From Fidelibacterota bacterium (lineage in GTDB: Bacteria; Fidelibacterota; Marinisomatia; Marinisomatales; Marinisomataceae): 34,172 bases of DNA. Position numbers and translations under genes: made by a program. Below the pieces are notes generated by a model that worked only from the letters and a program-made list of their open reading frames with translations, was not told the origin of the DNA and ran no database searches. Below are positions 17,302-26,072 of the stretch, piece by piece. Position 1 is the stretch's first letter; each line of letters begins with the position of its first letter. Where the stretch lies: the NCBI GenBank assembly GCA_014240005.1, contig JAAZXT010000033.1, forward strand, positions 1-34,172, read 5' to 3'.

Positions 17302-18261
17302 ATGAAAAGACGTAATTTTATTAAAGCGGGAGCAGTTGGACTGGCAAGTCCTATTCTCTTAGCAGGAAAAAAGAAAATGAAAGTAAATAAAAACAATCCT
17401 ATTGTAGTCTCGACATGGTTGCATGGTATTCCAGCTAATGAAGCCTCTATTAAAGTGTTAAAGAAGAATGGATCGGCACTAGATGCTGTAGAAGTAGGTG
17501 TACGAGTTACTGAAGCAGATGCAGAAAATCAATCTGTTGGATTGGGTGGCAGACCAGACAGTGAAGGAAATGTCACTTTAGATGCATGTATTATGGATTC
17601 TGATGGAAATGCAGGATCTGTTGCATTTTTACAGAATATTAAGCATCCGATTTCTGTTGCAAGAAAAGTCATGGAGAAAACAGACCATGTCATGCTTGCA
17701 GGAAAGGGTGCATTTGAATTTGCCTTAAAAAATGGATTTAAAAAAGAGAACCTCTTAACTGAGCAATCAAGAAAAGGATGGTTAGAGTGGAAAAAGGACA
17801 ACAATATTAAGGATTCTTGGGGTCCAAACGATGATCATGATACGATTACCTCATTGGCACAAGATAATGATGGAAATTTATCAGGAGCATGTACCACAAG
17901 CGGATTAGCCTATAAATTGCATGGACGTGTGGGTGATAGTCCAATTATTGGTGCAGGCATGTATGTTGACAATGAAGTAGGGGCTGCGGGTGCAACCGGT
18001 ATGGGAGAATTGGTAATGAAAACATGCGGCAGTTTTTTAGTAGTAGAATTGATGCGTCAGGGATATTCTGCAATGGAAGCTTGTAATGAAGCAGTTAATC
18101 GTATTGTTAAACAAGAAGGCGGAAAAACTAAATTGCAAGTTGGTTATATTGCTTTAGGGAAAGACGGAAGCATAGGATATTCATCTATTCAAAAAGGATT
18201 TCAATACGCGCTATACAAAGATGGGGTTAATAAACTTCATGATGTTAAGAGCATTTTTTAA
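17302..18261 (+). CDS. N4-(beta-N-acetylglucosaminyl)-L-asparaginase-like Ntn hydrolase, Tat-like signal
   Basis: MKRRNFIKAGAVGLASP; DAVEVGVRVTEADAENQSVGLGGRPDSEG; catalytic HDTITSLAQD; TSGLAYKLHGRVGDSPIIGAGMYVD. Confidence 0.93.
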   Translation: MKRRNFIKAGAVGLASPILLAGKKKMKVNKNNPIVVSTWLHGIPANEASIKVLKKNGSALDAVEVGVRVTEADAENQSVGLGGRPDSEGNVTLDACIMDSDGNAGSVAFLQNIKHPISVARKVMEKTDHVMLAGKGAFEFALKNGFKKENLLTEQSRKGWLEWKKDNNIKDSWGPNDDHDTITSLAQDNDGNLSGACTTSGLAYKLHGRVGDSPIIGAGMYVDNEVGAAGATGMGELVMKTCGSFLVVELMRQGYSAMEACNEAVNRIVKQEGGKTKLQVGYIALGKDGSIGYSSIQKGFQYALYKDGVNKLHDVKSIF

Positions 18262-18297
18262 ATTGATAACCAGTCTTTTTTCTATTAACATTCACAC

Positions 18298-19335
18298 ATG
18301 TTTAATAAAAAGTCAAAGATTGAACTAAGACGACAATTAGAGCAGGAAACGTTTAAGCGTATTACCTGTTCTTTTTATCGATATATAGAGGTTAAAAACC
18401 CCGAAGATTTTCGTAATCATCTATATGAGCAGTTTTCGCATCTAAATATCTTGGGTCGGGTTTATGTTGCTAGAGAGGGTATTAATGCTCAAATAAGCGT
18501 TCCTGAGCATAAATGGGGCATATTTGAGGACTATATTAACTCAGAAACCCTGTTAAACGGTGTAAAGCTAAAAAAAGCAGTTCAAGAAGGAAGTTCCTTT
18601 ATCAAATTAAAGATTTTAGTAAAGAATGAAATAGTAGCTTATGGCGTAGATAAAGATAGCTATGATATGAATCATACCGGTCAGCACTTATCTGCTAAGG
18701 AATTCAATCAATCAATTAAAGAAGAAGGTTCTATTGTAGTGGATATGCGTAATTATTATGAAAGCGAAGTAGGTAAATTTAAGAATGCGATTACACCAGA
18801 TATTCATCGATCTCAAGAATTATTGCCAGCAGTAGAAGAGCTATTATCTGATGATCGCGATAAAAAGGTTCATTTGTACTGTACAGGTGGAATTCGTTGT
18901 GAAAAAGCAAGCGCTTATCTCTTAAAGAAAGGATTTAAAGATGTCTACCAATTAGATGGTGGTATTATTCAATATGCTCATGATATCAAAAAAGAGAATA
19001 TTCCGTCATCATTTATTGGAAAAAACTTTGTATTTGACGACAGATTAGGTGAAAAAATTACTGATGATGTGATTGGAAAATGTCACCAATGTCGAGAAAC
19101 ATGTGATCAGCATGTTAATTGCAGTAATGACGCATGCCATATTTTATTTATTCAATGTGAAAATTGTGCAACGAAATATGATAAATGTTGTTCGGATGAT
19201 TGTAAAGACTTTAATGCCTTAGATATTGAAGCACAAAGAAAACTAAGAAAAGATATAGATAAAAAAATTTCTAGTGCTAAATTATCCACGAAATTTAGAC
19301 CAAAACTATATAAACTATTTAATTATTGGAAATAA
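18298..19335 (+). CDS. trhO: tRNA uridine(34) hydroxylase / rhodanese-related sulfurtransferase
   Basis: FYRYIEVKNPEDFR, GRVYVAREGINAQISVP, rhodanese loop CTGGIRCEKASAYL, C-terminal Cys cluster. Confidence 0.93.
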   Translation: MFNKKSKIELRRQLEQETFKRITCSFYRYIEVKNPEDFRNHLYEQFSHLNILGRVYVAREGINAQISVPEHKWGIFEDYINSETLLNGVKLKKAVQEGSSFIKLKILVKNEIVAYGVDKDSYDMNHTGQHLSAKEFNQSIKEEGSIVVDMRNYYESEVGKFKNAITPDIHRSQELLPAVEELLSDDRDKKVHLYCTGGIRCEKASAYLLKKGFKDVYQLDGGIIQYAHDIKKENIPSSFIGKNFVFDDRLGEKITDDVIGKCHQCRETCDQHVNCSNDACHILFIQCENCATKYDKCCSDDCKDFNALDIEAQRKLRKDIDKKISSAKLSTKFRPKLYKLFNYWK

Positions 19336-19339
19336 GCAT

Positions 19340-19993
19340 ATGTCACTACTAAATAAAATAAAAGAAATGATAAGTAATCCAATTTCAGTTAGCTATAAAC
19401 AGAAAAAAGAGTATAGTAAATTGGATATGATTGTATTGAATCCTGTTTTCCTTTTTCTAATGGTTAGTTGGGTAACATGGTCAGCGTGGGACGTTTCTAG
19501 ACCGCAAACTTCTTCAGCTGCAGATGCAGCATTAAGCAATGCAATGGTTTATTTTGAAAGAGGAGATTTCGATAACGCAGTCCTACAATTGGAGTCAGTA
19601 GTAGAGGATCATAAAAAAACCTCAGCTGCAGTGCATGCTAAATTTTATTTGGGTAGAACTGCCTTTATAAATGGCAATAATGATAAGGCTATAATGTTAT
19701 TATCTGAGTGTGCTTCAAAGTTAGATTATTCAACATTAAAGACTGAAGCATATATCATGCTAGGACAACTTGATTCAGATCTAGATAATGCTCTTAGATT
19801 CTTTGATAAGGCAGCAAAAAATGCGTTATCTGATAACGAAGTAACTTATATATCCATACTAAAAGCTAAGCGCTTAACAATGGTGGGGAAAAAATCAGAA
19901 GCTTTAGAAATTTTAGATAATTTAGATTCTGAAAATAATGCCTATAAAGAGCTATTTGAAGAGGTATATGGGGTTGCATTAACTTTAAACTAA
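19340..19993 (+). CDS. Membrane-anchored tetratricopeptide-repeat protein
   Basis: Single TM (LNPVFLFLMVSWVTW) then TPR-like repeats (ALSNAMVYFERGDFDNAVLQLE...KFYLGRTAFINGNNDKAIMLL). ATG 19340 avoids the trhO overlap of track start 19274. Confidence 0.75.
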   Translation: MSLLNKIKEMISNPISVSYKQKKEYSKLDMIVLNPVFLFLMVSWVTWSAWDVSRPQTSSAADAALSNAMVYFERGDFDNAVLQLESVVEDHKKTSAAVHAKFYLGRTAFINGNNDKAIMLLSECASKLDYSTLKTEAYIMLGQLDSDLDNALRFFDKAAKNALSDNEVTYISILKAKRLTMVGKKSEALEILDNLDSENNAYKELFEEVYGVALTLN

Positions 19994-20042
19994 GTTTCTT
20001 GTTTAAACGGTTTTTAATAAATATATTTACGCAGTATTTGAG

Positions 20043-20062
20043 TGGGCCACGGCCCATTTTTG
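20043..20062 (+). terminator. Terminator-like hairpin before nusA
   Basis: TGGGC-CACG-GCCCA followed by TTTTTG. Confidence 0.55.
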
Positions 20063-20063
20063 T

Positions 20064-20069
20064 TATAAT
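20064..20069 (+). promoter_or_regulatory. Putative extended -10 (TGTTATAAT) of nusA
   Basis: TATAAT 20 bp before ATG 20090. Confidence 0.4.
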
Positions 20070-20089
20070 AGAAAATTTGAAAGGTTGAT

Positions 20090-21526
20090 ATGGTAAACAG
20101 AGATTTAATTGAGATTTTTATTGAATTAGCGAGAGAAAAAAATATTGAGCGTTCTGAGCTTGGAACAATTATTGAGCAGCTCTTTTTATTTATTATTGAT
20201 AAAGAAAAAGGCGAATCTGATAATTGTAGTGTAATTGTTAATCTAGATAAAGGTGAAATTGAAATTTATGTGGAAAAAACAATTGTTGAAGAAGTAGACG
20301 ATGATCACTTCGATATTACACTAGAAAGAGCTCTAGAGCTTGAACCAGAGCTTATAGATTTAAAATTAGGAGATACGTTTGTAGAAGTAGTTGATCCAGC
20401 AGATTTTGGTAGAAGATTGGTTGCCAATGCAAGACAGTTTTTAAATAAAAGAACACGTGAAGTACAACAACAATATATCTATGAAGATTATGTACAAAGA
20501 ATTGGTGAGGTAATTATCGGTACTGTACATCAAGTACATAGAGAGAATACTTTTGTAAATATTGAACAAACCGAGTTAAGAATGCCTCGAAATGAGCAAA
20601 TTTTCTCAGAAAGATTTAGAAGAGGAGACACAATCAGAGCTCTTGTTAAGGCTGTAGAGGTTACTCCTAAAGGTCCAGATATTCTGATATCTAGAAGTGA
20701 TGATTTATTTCTTTATAAATTATTCGAAATGGAAGTTCCTGAGATTGAGGATGGTATTATTGAAATTAAAGGAATCGCTAGAAAACCTGGAGAAAGAAGT
20801 AAGATTATTGTTCATTCTATTGATAAGCGAATTGATGCGGTTGGTGCTTGTGTCGGTATGAGAGGAAGCCGTATTCAATCTGTAGTAAGAGAATTAAACA
20901 ATGAAAAGATTGATATTGTTAATTATACTGAAAAATCAGAGGTTTTTGTCACTAGAGCTCTATCACCAGCTAAACCAATTGACTTATATATAGATGATGA
21001 TAGGAAATACTGCGTCGCAATCTTTGATGAAGGTGGCTTAGAAAATGCTGTTGGTAGAAGTGGGGTAAATATAAATTTAGCTTCTAAATTAACAGGTTAT
21101 ACGATTGATGCTTATACCGAAGAAGAGTATGCTGAAGTATTAGTAAATCAAAAAACAAATCTTGATACTTTTAAAGGTATTAAAAAAGGCGTATTAAAGA
21201 AGTTAGCTAGCGCTGATATTGTTAGTGTTGCAGATTACTTAGGAACAAAGAAATTTGTTTTAGTAGATGAAATCGATCTTAGTGGAGATGAAATTAATTC
21301 TATAAGCACTGTTGTAAATGCTTTTATTAGTAGAAACGATGAGCCAGAAGAAGAAATAGTAGAAGAAGTTGCTACAGAAGAAGTAGAAGAAACTCCTGCT
21401 GAAGAAATAGTAGAAGAAGTTGCTACAGAAGAAGTAGAAGAAACTCCTGCTGAAGAAATAGTAGAAGAAGTTGCTACAGAAGAAGTAGAAGAAACTCCTG
21501 CTGAAGAAGTTGAAGAGGAAAAATAA
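20090..21526 (+). CDS. nusA: Transcription termination/antitermination protein NusA with acidic C-terminal extension
   Basis: S1 and KH motifs: RQFLNKRTREVQQQ, SRSDDLFLYKLFEMEVPEI, IARKPGERSKIIV, AVGACVGMRGSRIQSV; operon position before infB. Confidence 0.97.
   Translation: MVNRDLIEIFIELAREKNIERSELGTIIEQLFLFIIDKEKGESDNCSVIVNLDKGEIEIYVEKTIVEEVDDDHFDITLERALELEPELIDLKLGDTFVEVVDPADFGRRLVANARQFLNKRTREVQQQYIYEDYVQRIGEVIIGTVHQVHRENTFVNIEQTELRMPRNEQIFSERFRRGDTIRALVKAVEVTPKGPDILISRSDDLFLYKLFEMEVPEIEDGIIEIKGIARKPGERSKIIVHSIDKRIDAVGACVGMRGSRIQSVVRELNNEKIDIVNYTEKSEVFVTRALSPAKPIDLYIDDDRKYCVAIFDEGGLENAVGRSGVNINLASKLTGYTIDAYTEEEYAEVLVNQKTNLDTFKGIKKGVLKKLASADIVSVADYLGTKKFVLVDEIDLSGDEINSISTVVNAFISRNDEPEEEIVEEVATEEVEETPAEEIVEEVATEEVEETPAEEIVEEVATEEVEETPAEEVEEEK
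21350..21502 (+). repeat. Three tandem perfect 51-bp repeats in nusA encoding EEIVEEVATEEVEETPA
   Basis: Units 21350-21400, 21401-21451 and 21452-21502 are nucleotide-identical; a degenerate fourth start follows. Confidence 0.97.
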
Positions 21527-21529
21527 TAC

Positions 21530-23878
21530 ATGACTGACTCTATTAGAATCTTTCAGTTAGCAAAAGAACTGAATATATCTCACAATGATATTGTTGATTT
21601 TCTAAAATCAAAAGGGATATCTGTTTCGAGTCATATGTCTCCAATTGATGGAAAAACTCAGCAAGTAGTATATACTGAGTTTGCTAAAGATAGGCAATCG
21701 GCAGAACGAGACAGGAAAGAGCAGGTTAGAAAAGAGATTCATGACTCTAAAGTAGTTATGAAAACAAAATCTGTTAAAAAATTTAAAATTTTGTCAGTAC
21801 AAGATCAAAGAGAGCAAGAAAAGATAAAAAAAGTTGAATCGGAAAAAGTAGAAGGAAAAAAGACAGCAAAAGTTGAATCGAAAAAAGTTGTTGAGAAGAA
21901 AGAACCAAAGAAAAAATTAAGAAAAATTACACTACGAGAACCTTCTACAGCTCAAGATAAGAAAGAAATTAAAAAAGACAAAGAAGCGATTAAGAAAGAT
22001 ACTTCTGCAGTAAAAAGACTTAAAAAGACTTTGGCATCGATGGATGCTAGTCCAAAAAAGAAATCTTATAAAAAAGCTAAAAAAGATTCAGATAGTGATT
22101 CAAGTGATACTCCAAGAGTCGTCGAGTTGGCAGAATACGCTAGTATTGATGAGATTGCGAAAGTATTAGATGTAAACACTAGTGAAGTTATTGGAAAATG
22201 CCTACAGATGGGAGTTTTAGCTACTGTAAATCAAAGATTAGAATGGGACATTATTGAGTTAATTGCTGGAGAATATGATGTTGAATTAAAGAAACATGAA
22301 GAAGTTATAGATGACTTGTTTGTAATAGCTCATACAGAAGAAGAGTTGGTAGATGCAACAAATCGTGCACCAGTTGTAACAATTATGGGTCACGTAGATC
22401 ATGGTAAAACATCTATTTTAGATTATATAAGAGAAACGAAGGTAGCTGCAGATGAATCAGGCGGTATTACCCAACGAGTTGGAGCATATCAGATTGATCA
22501 TAATGGCAATAAAATTACCTTTTTAGACACGCCTGGACACGAAGCGTTTACTGCAATGCGAGCAAGAGGAGCACAATCAACTGATATTGTAATTCTTGTT
22601 GTTGCTGCTGATGATAGTGTTATGCCTCAGACTTTAGAAGCTATTGATCACTCAAAAGCAGCAGAAGTGCCAATTATTGTTGCCATCAATAAAATTGATA
22701 AGCCTGGAGCAAATCCAGATACTGTAAAGAGAGAATTATCTGAAAAAGACGTACTTGTTGAAGATTGGGGTGGTAAAATTCAATCTGTTCATACCTCTGC
22801 CATAACAGGTGAAGGTATTGACGCATTGATGGAAGCAATCTTGTTAGAAGCTGAAGTATTAGATTTAAAAGCTAACGCTGCTATAGAATGCAAAGGGACT
22901 GTGATTGATTCTAAGCTAGATAAAGGTTTGGGTCCAATAGCTACAGTTTTAATTCAGAAAGGAACTTTAAAAATAGGAACTCTATTTATTTGTAATAATT
23001 ATCCAGGAAAAGTTCGTGCAATTATGAATGAAAGAGGTGAGCGTATTAAAACCGCAGGACCGTCAGATGCTGTACAAATTCTTGGATTTGATCAAGTTCC
23101 GCAATCAGGAGATATTTTTGCTGAAGTGGTCAATGAATCTAACTTAAAGAAGATTGCAAATGAAAGGCAAAGAATTAAGAGAGAAATTGACTTACAAATG
23201 GTTCAAAAAACTTCATTAGATAGTATTTCTGCTCAAATTAAAGAAGGCGATGTTAATAATTTAAATATTATCATAAAGGCAGATTCTGATGGATCTATTG
23301 AGGCTCTTATACAAAGTTTAGAGAAAATTAATAACGATGAAGTTGGAGTTGATGTTGTACATAAAGGGGTAGGTAATGTAAGTGACTCTGATGTATTGCT
23401 CGCCCAAGCATCTAAAGCTGTTGTAATAGGTTTTGGTGTTCAAGTACCATCTAATACAAAATTGTTAGCAAATCAAAGCAATGTTGAAATTAGAGCCTAT
23501 AATATCATCTATCAGGTTGTTGAAGATGTTAAGTTAGCTGTTGAAGGTCTATTGAGACCTGATCTTGTAGAAGAAGTTCTAGGAGAAGCTATTGTTAAGG
23601 AATCATTTAAGATTCCAAAAATTGGTTTTATTGCCGGTTCTCAAGTTGAAAGTGGAAAGATCACTAGAGACTGTTTCGTTAGACTTATAAGAGAAGACGA
23701 AGAATTAATATCAAAAGGAAAGTTAGTATCATTGAAACGTTTTAAAGATGATGTCAATAGCGTTGATTCCGGTTTAGAATGTGGAATTGCTGTTGAAGGT
23801 GTTAAAAAGTACTTTCCTGGAGATAGAATTGTAGCATATAAAATAAATGAGATTAAAAGAAAACTATCAGAAAGTTGA
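21530..23878 (+). CDS. infB: Translation initiation factor IF-2
   Basis: [49 protein letters not shown]; lysine-rich N-terminal linker. Confidence 0.98.
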   Translation: MTDSIRIFQLAKELNISHNDIVDFLKSKGISVSSHMSPIDGKTQQVVYTEFAKDRQSAERDRKEQVRKEIHDSKVVMKTKSVKKFKILSVQDQREQEKIKKVESEKVEGKKTAKVESKKVVEKKEPKKKLRKITLREPSTAQDKKEIKKDKEAIKKDTSAVKRLKKTLASMDASPKKKSYKKAKKDSDSDSSDTPRVVELAEYASIDEIAKVLDVNTSEVIGKCLQMGVLATVNQRLEWDIIELIAGEYDVELKKHEEVIDDLFVIAHTEEELVDATNRAPVVTIMGHVDHGKTSILDYIRETKVAADESGGITQRVGAYQIDHNGNKITFLDTPGHEAFTAMRARGAQSTDIVILVVAADDSVMPQTLEAIDHSKAAEVPIIVAINKIDKPGANPDTVKRELSEKDVLVEDWGGKIQSVHTSAITGEGIDALMEAILLEAEVLDLKANAAIECKGTVIDSKLDKGLGPIATVLIQKGTLKIGTLFICNNYPGKVRAIMNERGERIKTAGPSDAVQILGFDQVPQSGDIFAEVVNESNLKKIANERQRIKREIDLQMVQKTSLDSISAQIKEGDVNNLNIIIKADSDGSIEALIQSLEKINNDEVGVDVVHKGVGNVSDSDVLLAQASKAVVIGFGVQVPSNTKLLANQSNVEIRAYNIIYQVVEDVKLAVEGLLRPDLVEEVLGEAIVKESFKIPKIGFIAGSQVESGKITRDCFVRLIREDEELISKGKLVSLKRFKDDVNSVDSGLECGIAVEGVKKYFPGDRIVAYKINEIKRKLSES

Positions 23879-24222
23879 ATACTAAACCATTTTCAAGATC
23901 AGAGCGTGTTGAACAGCAAGTTTTAAAAACTATTAATCAAATTTTATCAAAAGATCTAGATTTGAGAAAATATGGTTTTTTAACATTTTCAGACGTTAAA
24001 ATGACTTCAGATCTAAAGCATGCTAATTTATTCTACAGCATTATTAACCCAACCAAAGATTTGAAGATTATCAATAAAGAATTAAACTTGTTAGTTCCTA
24101 CATTTAGAAAGTATTTATCAATGTCTTTAGAGCTAAGATCTACACCTACTTTAAAGTTCATTTATGACGATTCTTTTGAGCAGTTTCAGAAGATAAATGA
24201 ATTAATGAAAAAGATTGATTAG
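23875..24222 (+). CDS. rbfA: Ribosome-binding factor A (TTG start overlapping the infB stop)
   Basis: RSERVEQQVLKTINQIL...LTFSDVKMTSDLKHANLFYSI...LELRSTPTLKFIYDDSFE; between infB and truB. Confidence 0.93.
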   Translation: MNTKPFSRSERVEQQVLKTINQILSKDLDLRKYGFLTFSDVKMTSDLKHANLFYSIINPTKDLKIINKELNLLVPTFRKYLSMSLELRSTPTLKFIYDDSFEQFQKINELMKKID

Positions 24223-24224
24223 TT

Positions 24225-24866
24225 ATGATATATAACATATATAAGCCTAAAGATTTTTCTTCTTTTAGTGTTGTGAAGCAAATTAAGAGGATTACACATG
24301 AAAAAGTGGGACATTCAGGTACATTAGATCCGTTTGCTGACGGTGTTTTAGTATTGGGTGTTGGTAAATCAACTAAAAAATTATCAGATATCATTCAATA
24401 TGATAAGACTTATGAAGGTGTGATAAAATTAGGAAAAAAAACAGATACAAAAGATCTTACAGGAACTGTTATAGGTAAAGAAAAGGTTCCTAATATCAAT
24501 GGTATTGATTTTGAGAAGATTTCTCAATCATTTTTAGGTATTCAAATGCAAGAAACTCCAATGTATTCAGCGAGAAAAGTTAATGGAGTTAGACTGTATA
24601 AGCTTGCTAGAAAGAATATTTCAGTTAAGAGAAATCCTAAGCAGATTGAAATTAAGTATTTAAAGTGTACCGTTATTGATAGTGATACATTGCAAATTAA
24701 AGTGGAATGTTCATCTGGGACATATATTAGGGTTTTGGCAGAAGATATAGCAAAGAAAATTGGTACTGTAGGTCATTTAATAAAACTAACACGAACAACA
24801 GTAGGATCTTTTTCATTAAATGACTCATTAACTGTAGAAAAATTTGAGGAAGAATGGAAGTCATAA
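24225..24866 (+). CDS. truB: tRNA pseudouridine(55) synthase
   Basis: YKPKDFSSFSVV, KVGHSGTLDPFADGVLVLGVGKSTK, MYSARKVNGVRLYKLAR. Confidence 0.97.
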   Translation: MIYNIYKPKDFSSFSVVKQIKRITHEKVGHSGTLDPFADGVLVLGVGKSTKKLSDIIQYDKTYEGVIKLGKKTDTKDLTGTVIGKEKVPNINGIDFEKISQSFLGIQMQETPMYSARKVNGVRLYKLARKNISVKRNPKQIEIKYLKCTVIDSDTLQIKVECSSGTYIRVLAEDIAKKIGTVGHLIKLTRTTVGSFSLNDSLTVEKFEEEWKS

Positions 24867-25804
24867 GATCAATTGAAAATATGCAGCCATTAGAGTCTTC
24901 TGTTGTAACTATTGGAAATTATGATGGAATACATCTAGGTCATCAAGATATACTAAAACATATCATAGAAACTGCTAAAAAAGAGTCAATTCCTTCATGT
25001 CTAATTACATTTGATCCATATCCAGCGTATATATTATCAAATGATAGCAAACCAATGAATCTACAAGATATTGATTCCAAGCTTGCTGCGCTTGAAGAGA
25101 TGGGAGTTGATAAGGTTCTTGTCATTCCTTTTACATTAGAATTTTCACGTATGTCAGCAGAAGATTTTTCAGAAAATATTATTAAGAGACTATTCAATCC
25201 TAAGCTGATCTCCGTAGGAGAAAATCATTATTTTGGATTCAATAAAAGAGGAGATATATCTTTTTTGACTAAATTTTGTCATGAAAATAATATTGATCTA
25301 CACACTCCTGAAATAAGAGTGCTGCATGGTAAACCAATTTCAAGCACACTAACAAGAGGGTTAATCTATGATGGACTTTTAGATCAAGTTCCATCATTAT
25401 TAGGTAAATTTTATGGTTTTAATGTAGTTACGGTACATGGGTCAAATAGGGGAAAATCGATGAATTATCCCACTGCAAATTTTATACCCCTAAGTAAATA
25501 TCAGATGATTCCTGAAGGTGGCGTATATCTTTCAAGAGTACTCTTAGACGGAGAAGAGTACTTTGGGATGGCAAATATTGGATATAGACCGACTTTTAAT
25601 GAAAAAAAATTTGTTATGGAAGTTCACATTTTATCTGATAAATTCAGCGACTTATACGATAAAAGATTTTATATAGAATTTTTAAATAAAATTCGAAATG
25701 AAATAAAGTTTGAAAGTAAAGAATACTTAATCAAACAGATTGAAAACGATAAGGAAGTATGTATTAAATTGATAGATTCTTTTAAGGAGAAATATGAAAT
25801 ATAG
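24854..25804 (+). CDS. ribF: Bifunctional riboflavin kinase/FAD synthetase
   Basis: VVTIGNYDGIHLGHQDIL, ITFDPYP, STLTRGLI, RGKSMNYPTANF, GGVYLSRV. Confidence 0.97.
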   Translation: MEVIRSIENMQPLESSVVTIGNYDGIHLGHQDILKHIIETAKKESIPSCLITFDPYPAYILSNDSKPMNLQDIDSKLAALEEMGVDKVLVIPFTLEFSRMSAEDFSENIIKRLFNPKLISVGENHYFGFNKRGDISFLTKFCHENNIDLHTPEIRVLHGKPISSTLTRGLIYDGLLDQVPSLLGKFYGFNVVTVHGSNRGKSMNYPTANFIPLSKYQMIPEGGVYLSRVLLDGEEYFGMANIGYRPTFNEKKFVMEVHILSDKFSDLYDKRFYIEFLNKIRNEIKFESKEYLIKQIENDKEVCIKLIDSFKEKYEI

Positions 25805-26063
25805 TAAAGAAACGAGTAAGATTATTCAAGACGCAGGTATTGATGTTAATAACGTTGGTAGTAGTGAAGCGCAAATTGCACTTCTTACAGACCGTATTAG
25901 ATCATTGACAGAACATGTAAAATTACATAAGAAAGATGTTCACTCGCGACATGGCTTAGTTAAACTCGTATCACAAAGAAGAAAACAATTGAAATATTTA
26001 AGAAAAACTAAACTAGATAGTTATGATGAATTAATCACCAAACTATCAATAAGAGGATTATAA
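25794..26063 (+). CDS. rpsO: 30S ribosomal protein S15
   Basis: NVGSSEAQIALLTDRIRSLTEHVKLHKKDVHSRHGLVKLVSQRRKQLKYL. Confidence 0.98.
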   Translation: MKYSKETSKIIQDAGIDVNNVGSSEAQIALLTDRIRSLTEHVKLHKKDVHSRHGLVKLVSQRRKQLKYLRKTKLDSYDELITKLSIRGL

Positions 26064-26072
26064 AGAAAGAAT

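Noticed and set aside
21350-21502. Tandem repeats as a CRISPR array
   Set aside because: Units are contiguous with no variable spacers and stay in frame inside nusA.
21235-21531. 98-aa minus-strand ORF rich in SS-AGVSSTSSVATSSTI repeats
   Set aside because: Exact antisense shadow of the nusA GAA-rich repeats; no independent coding signal.
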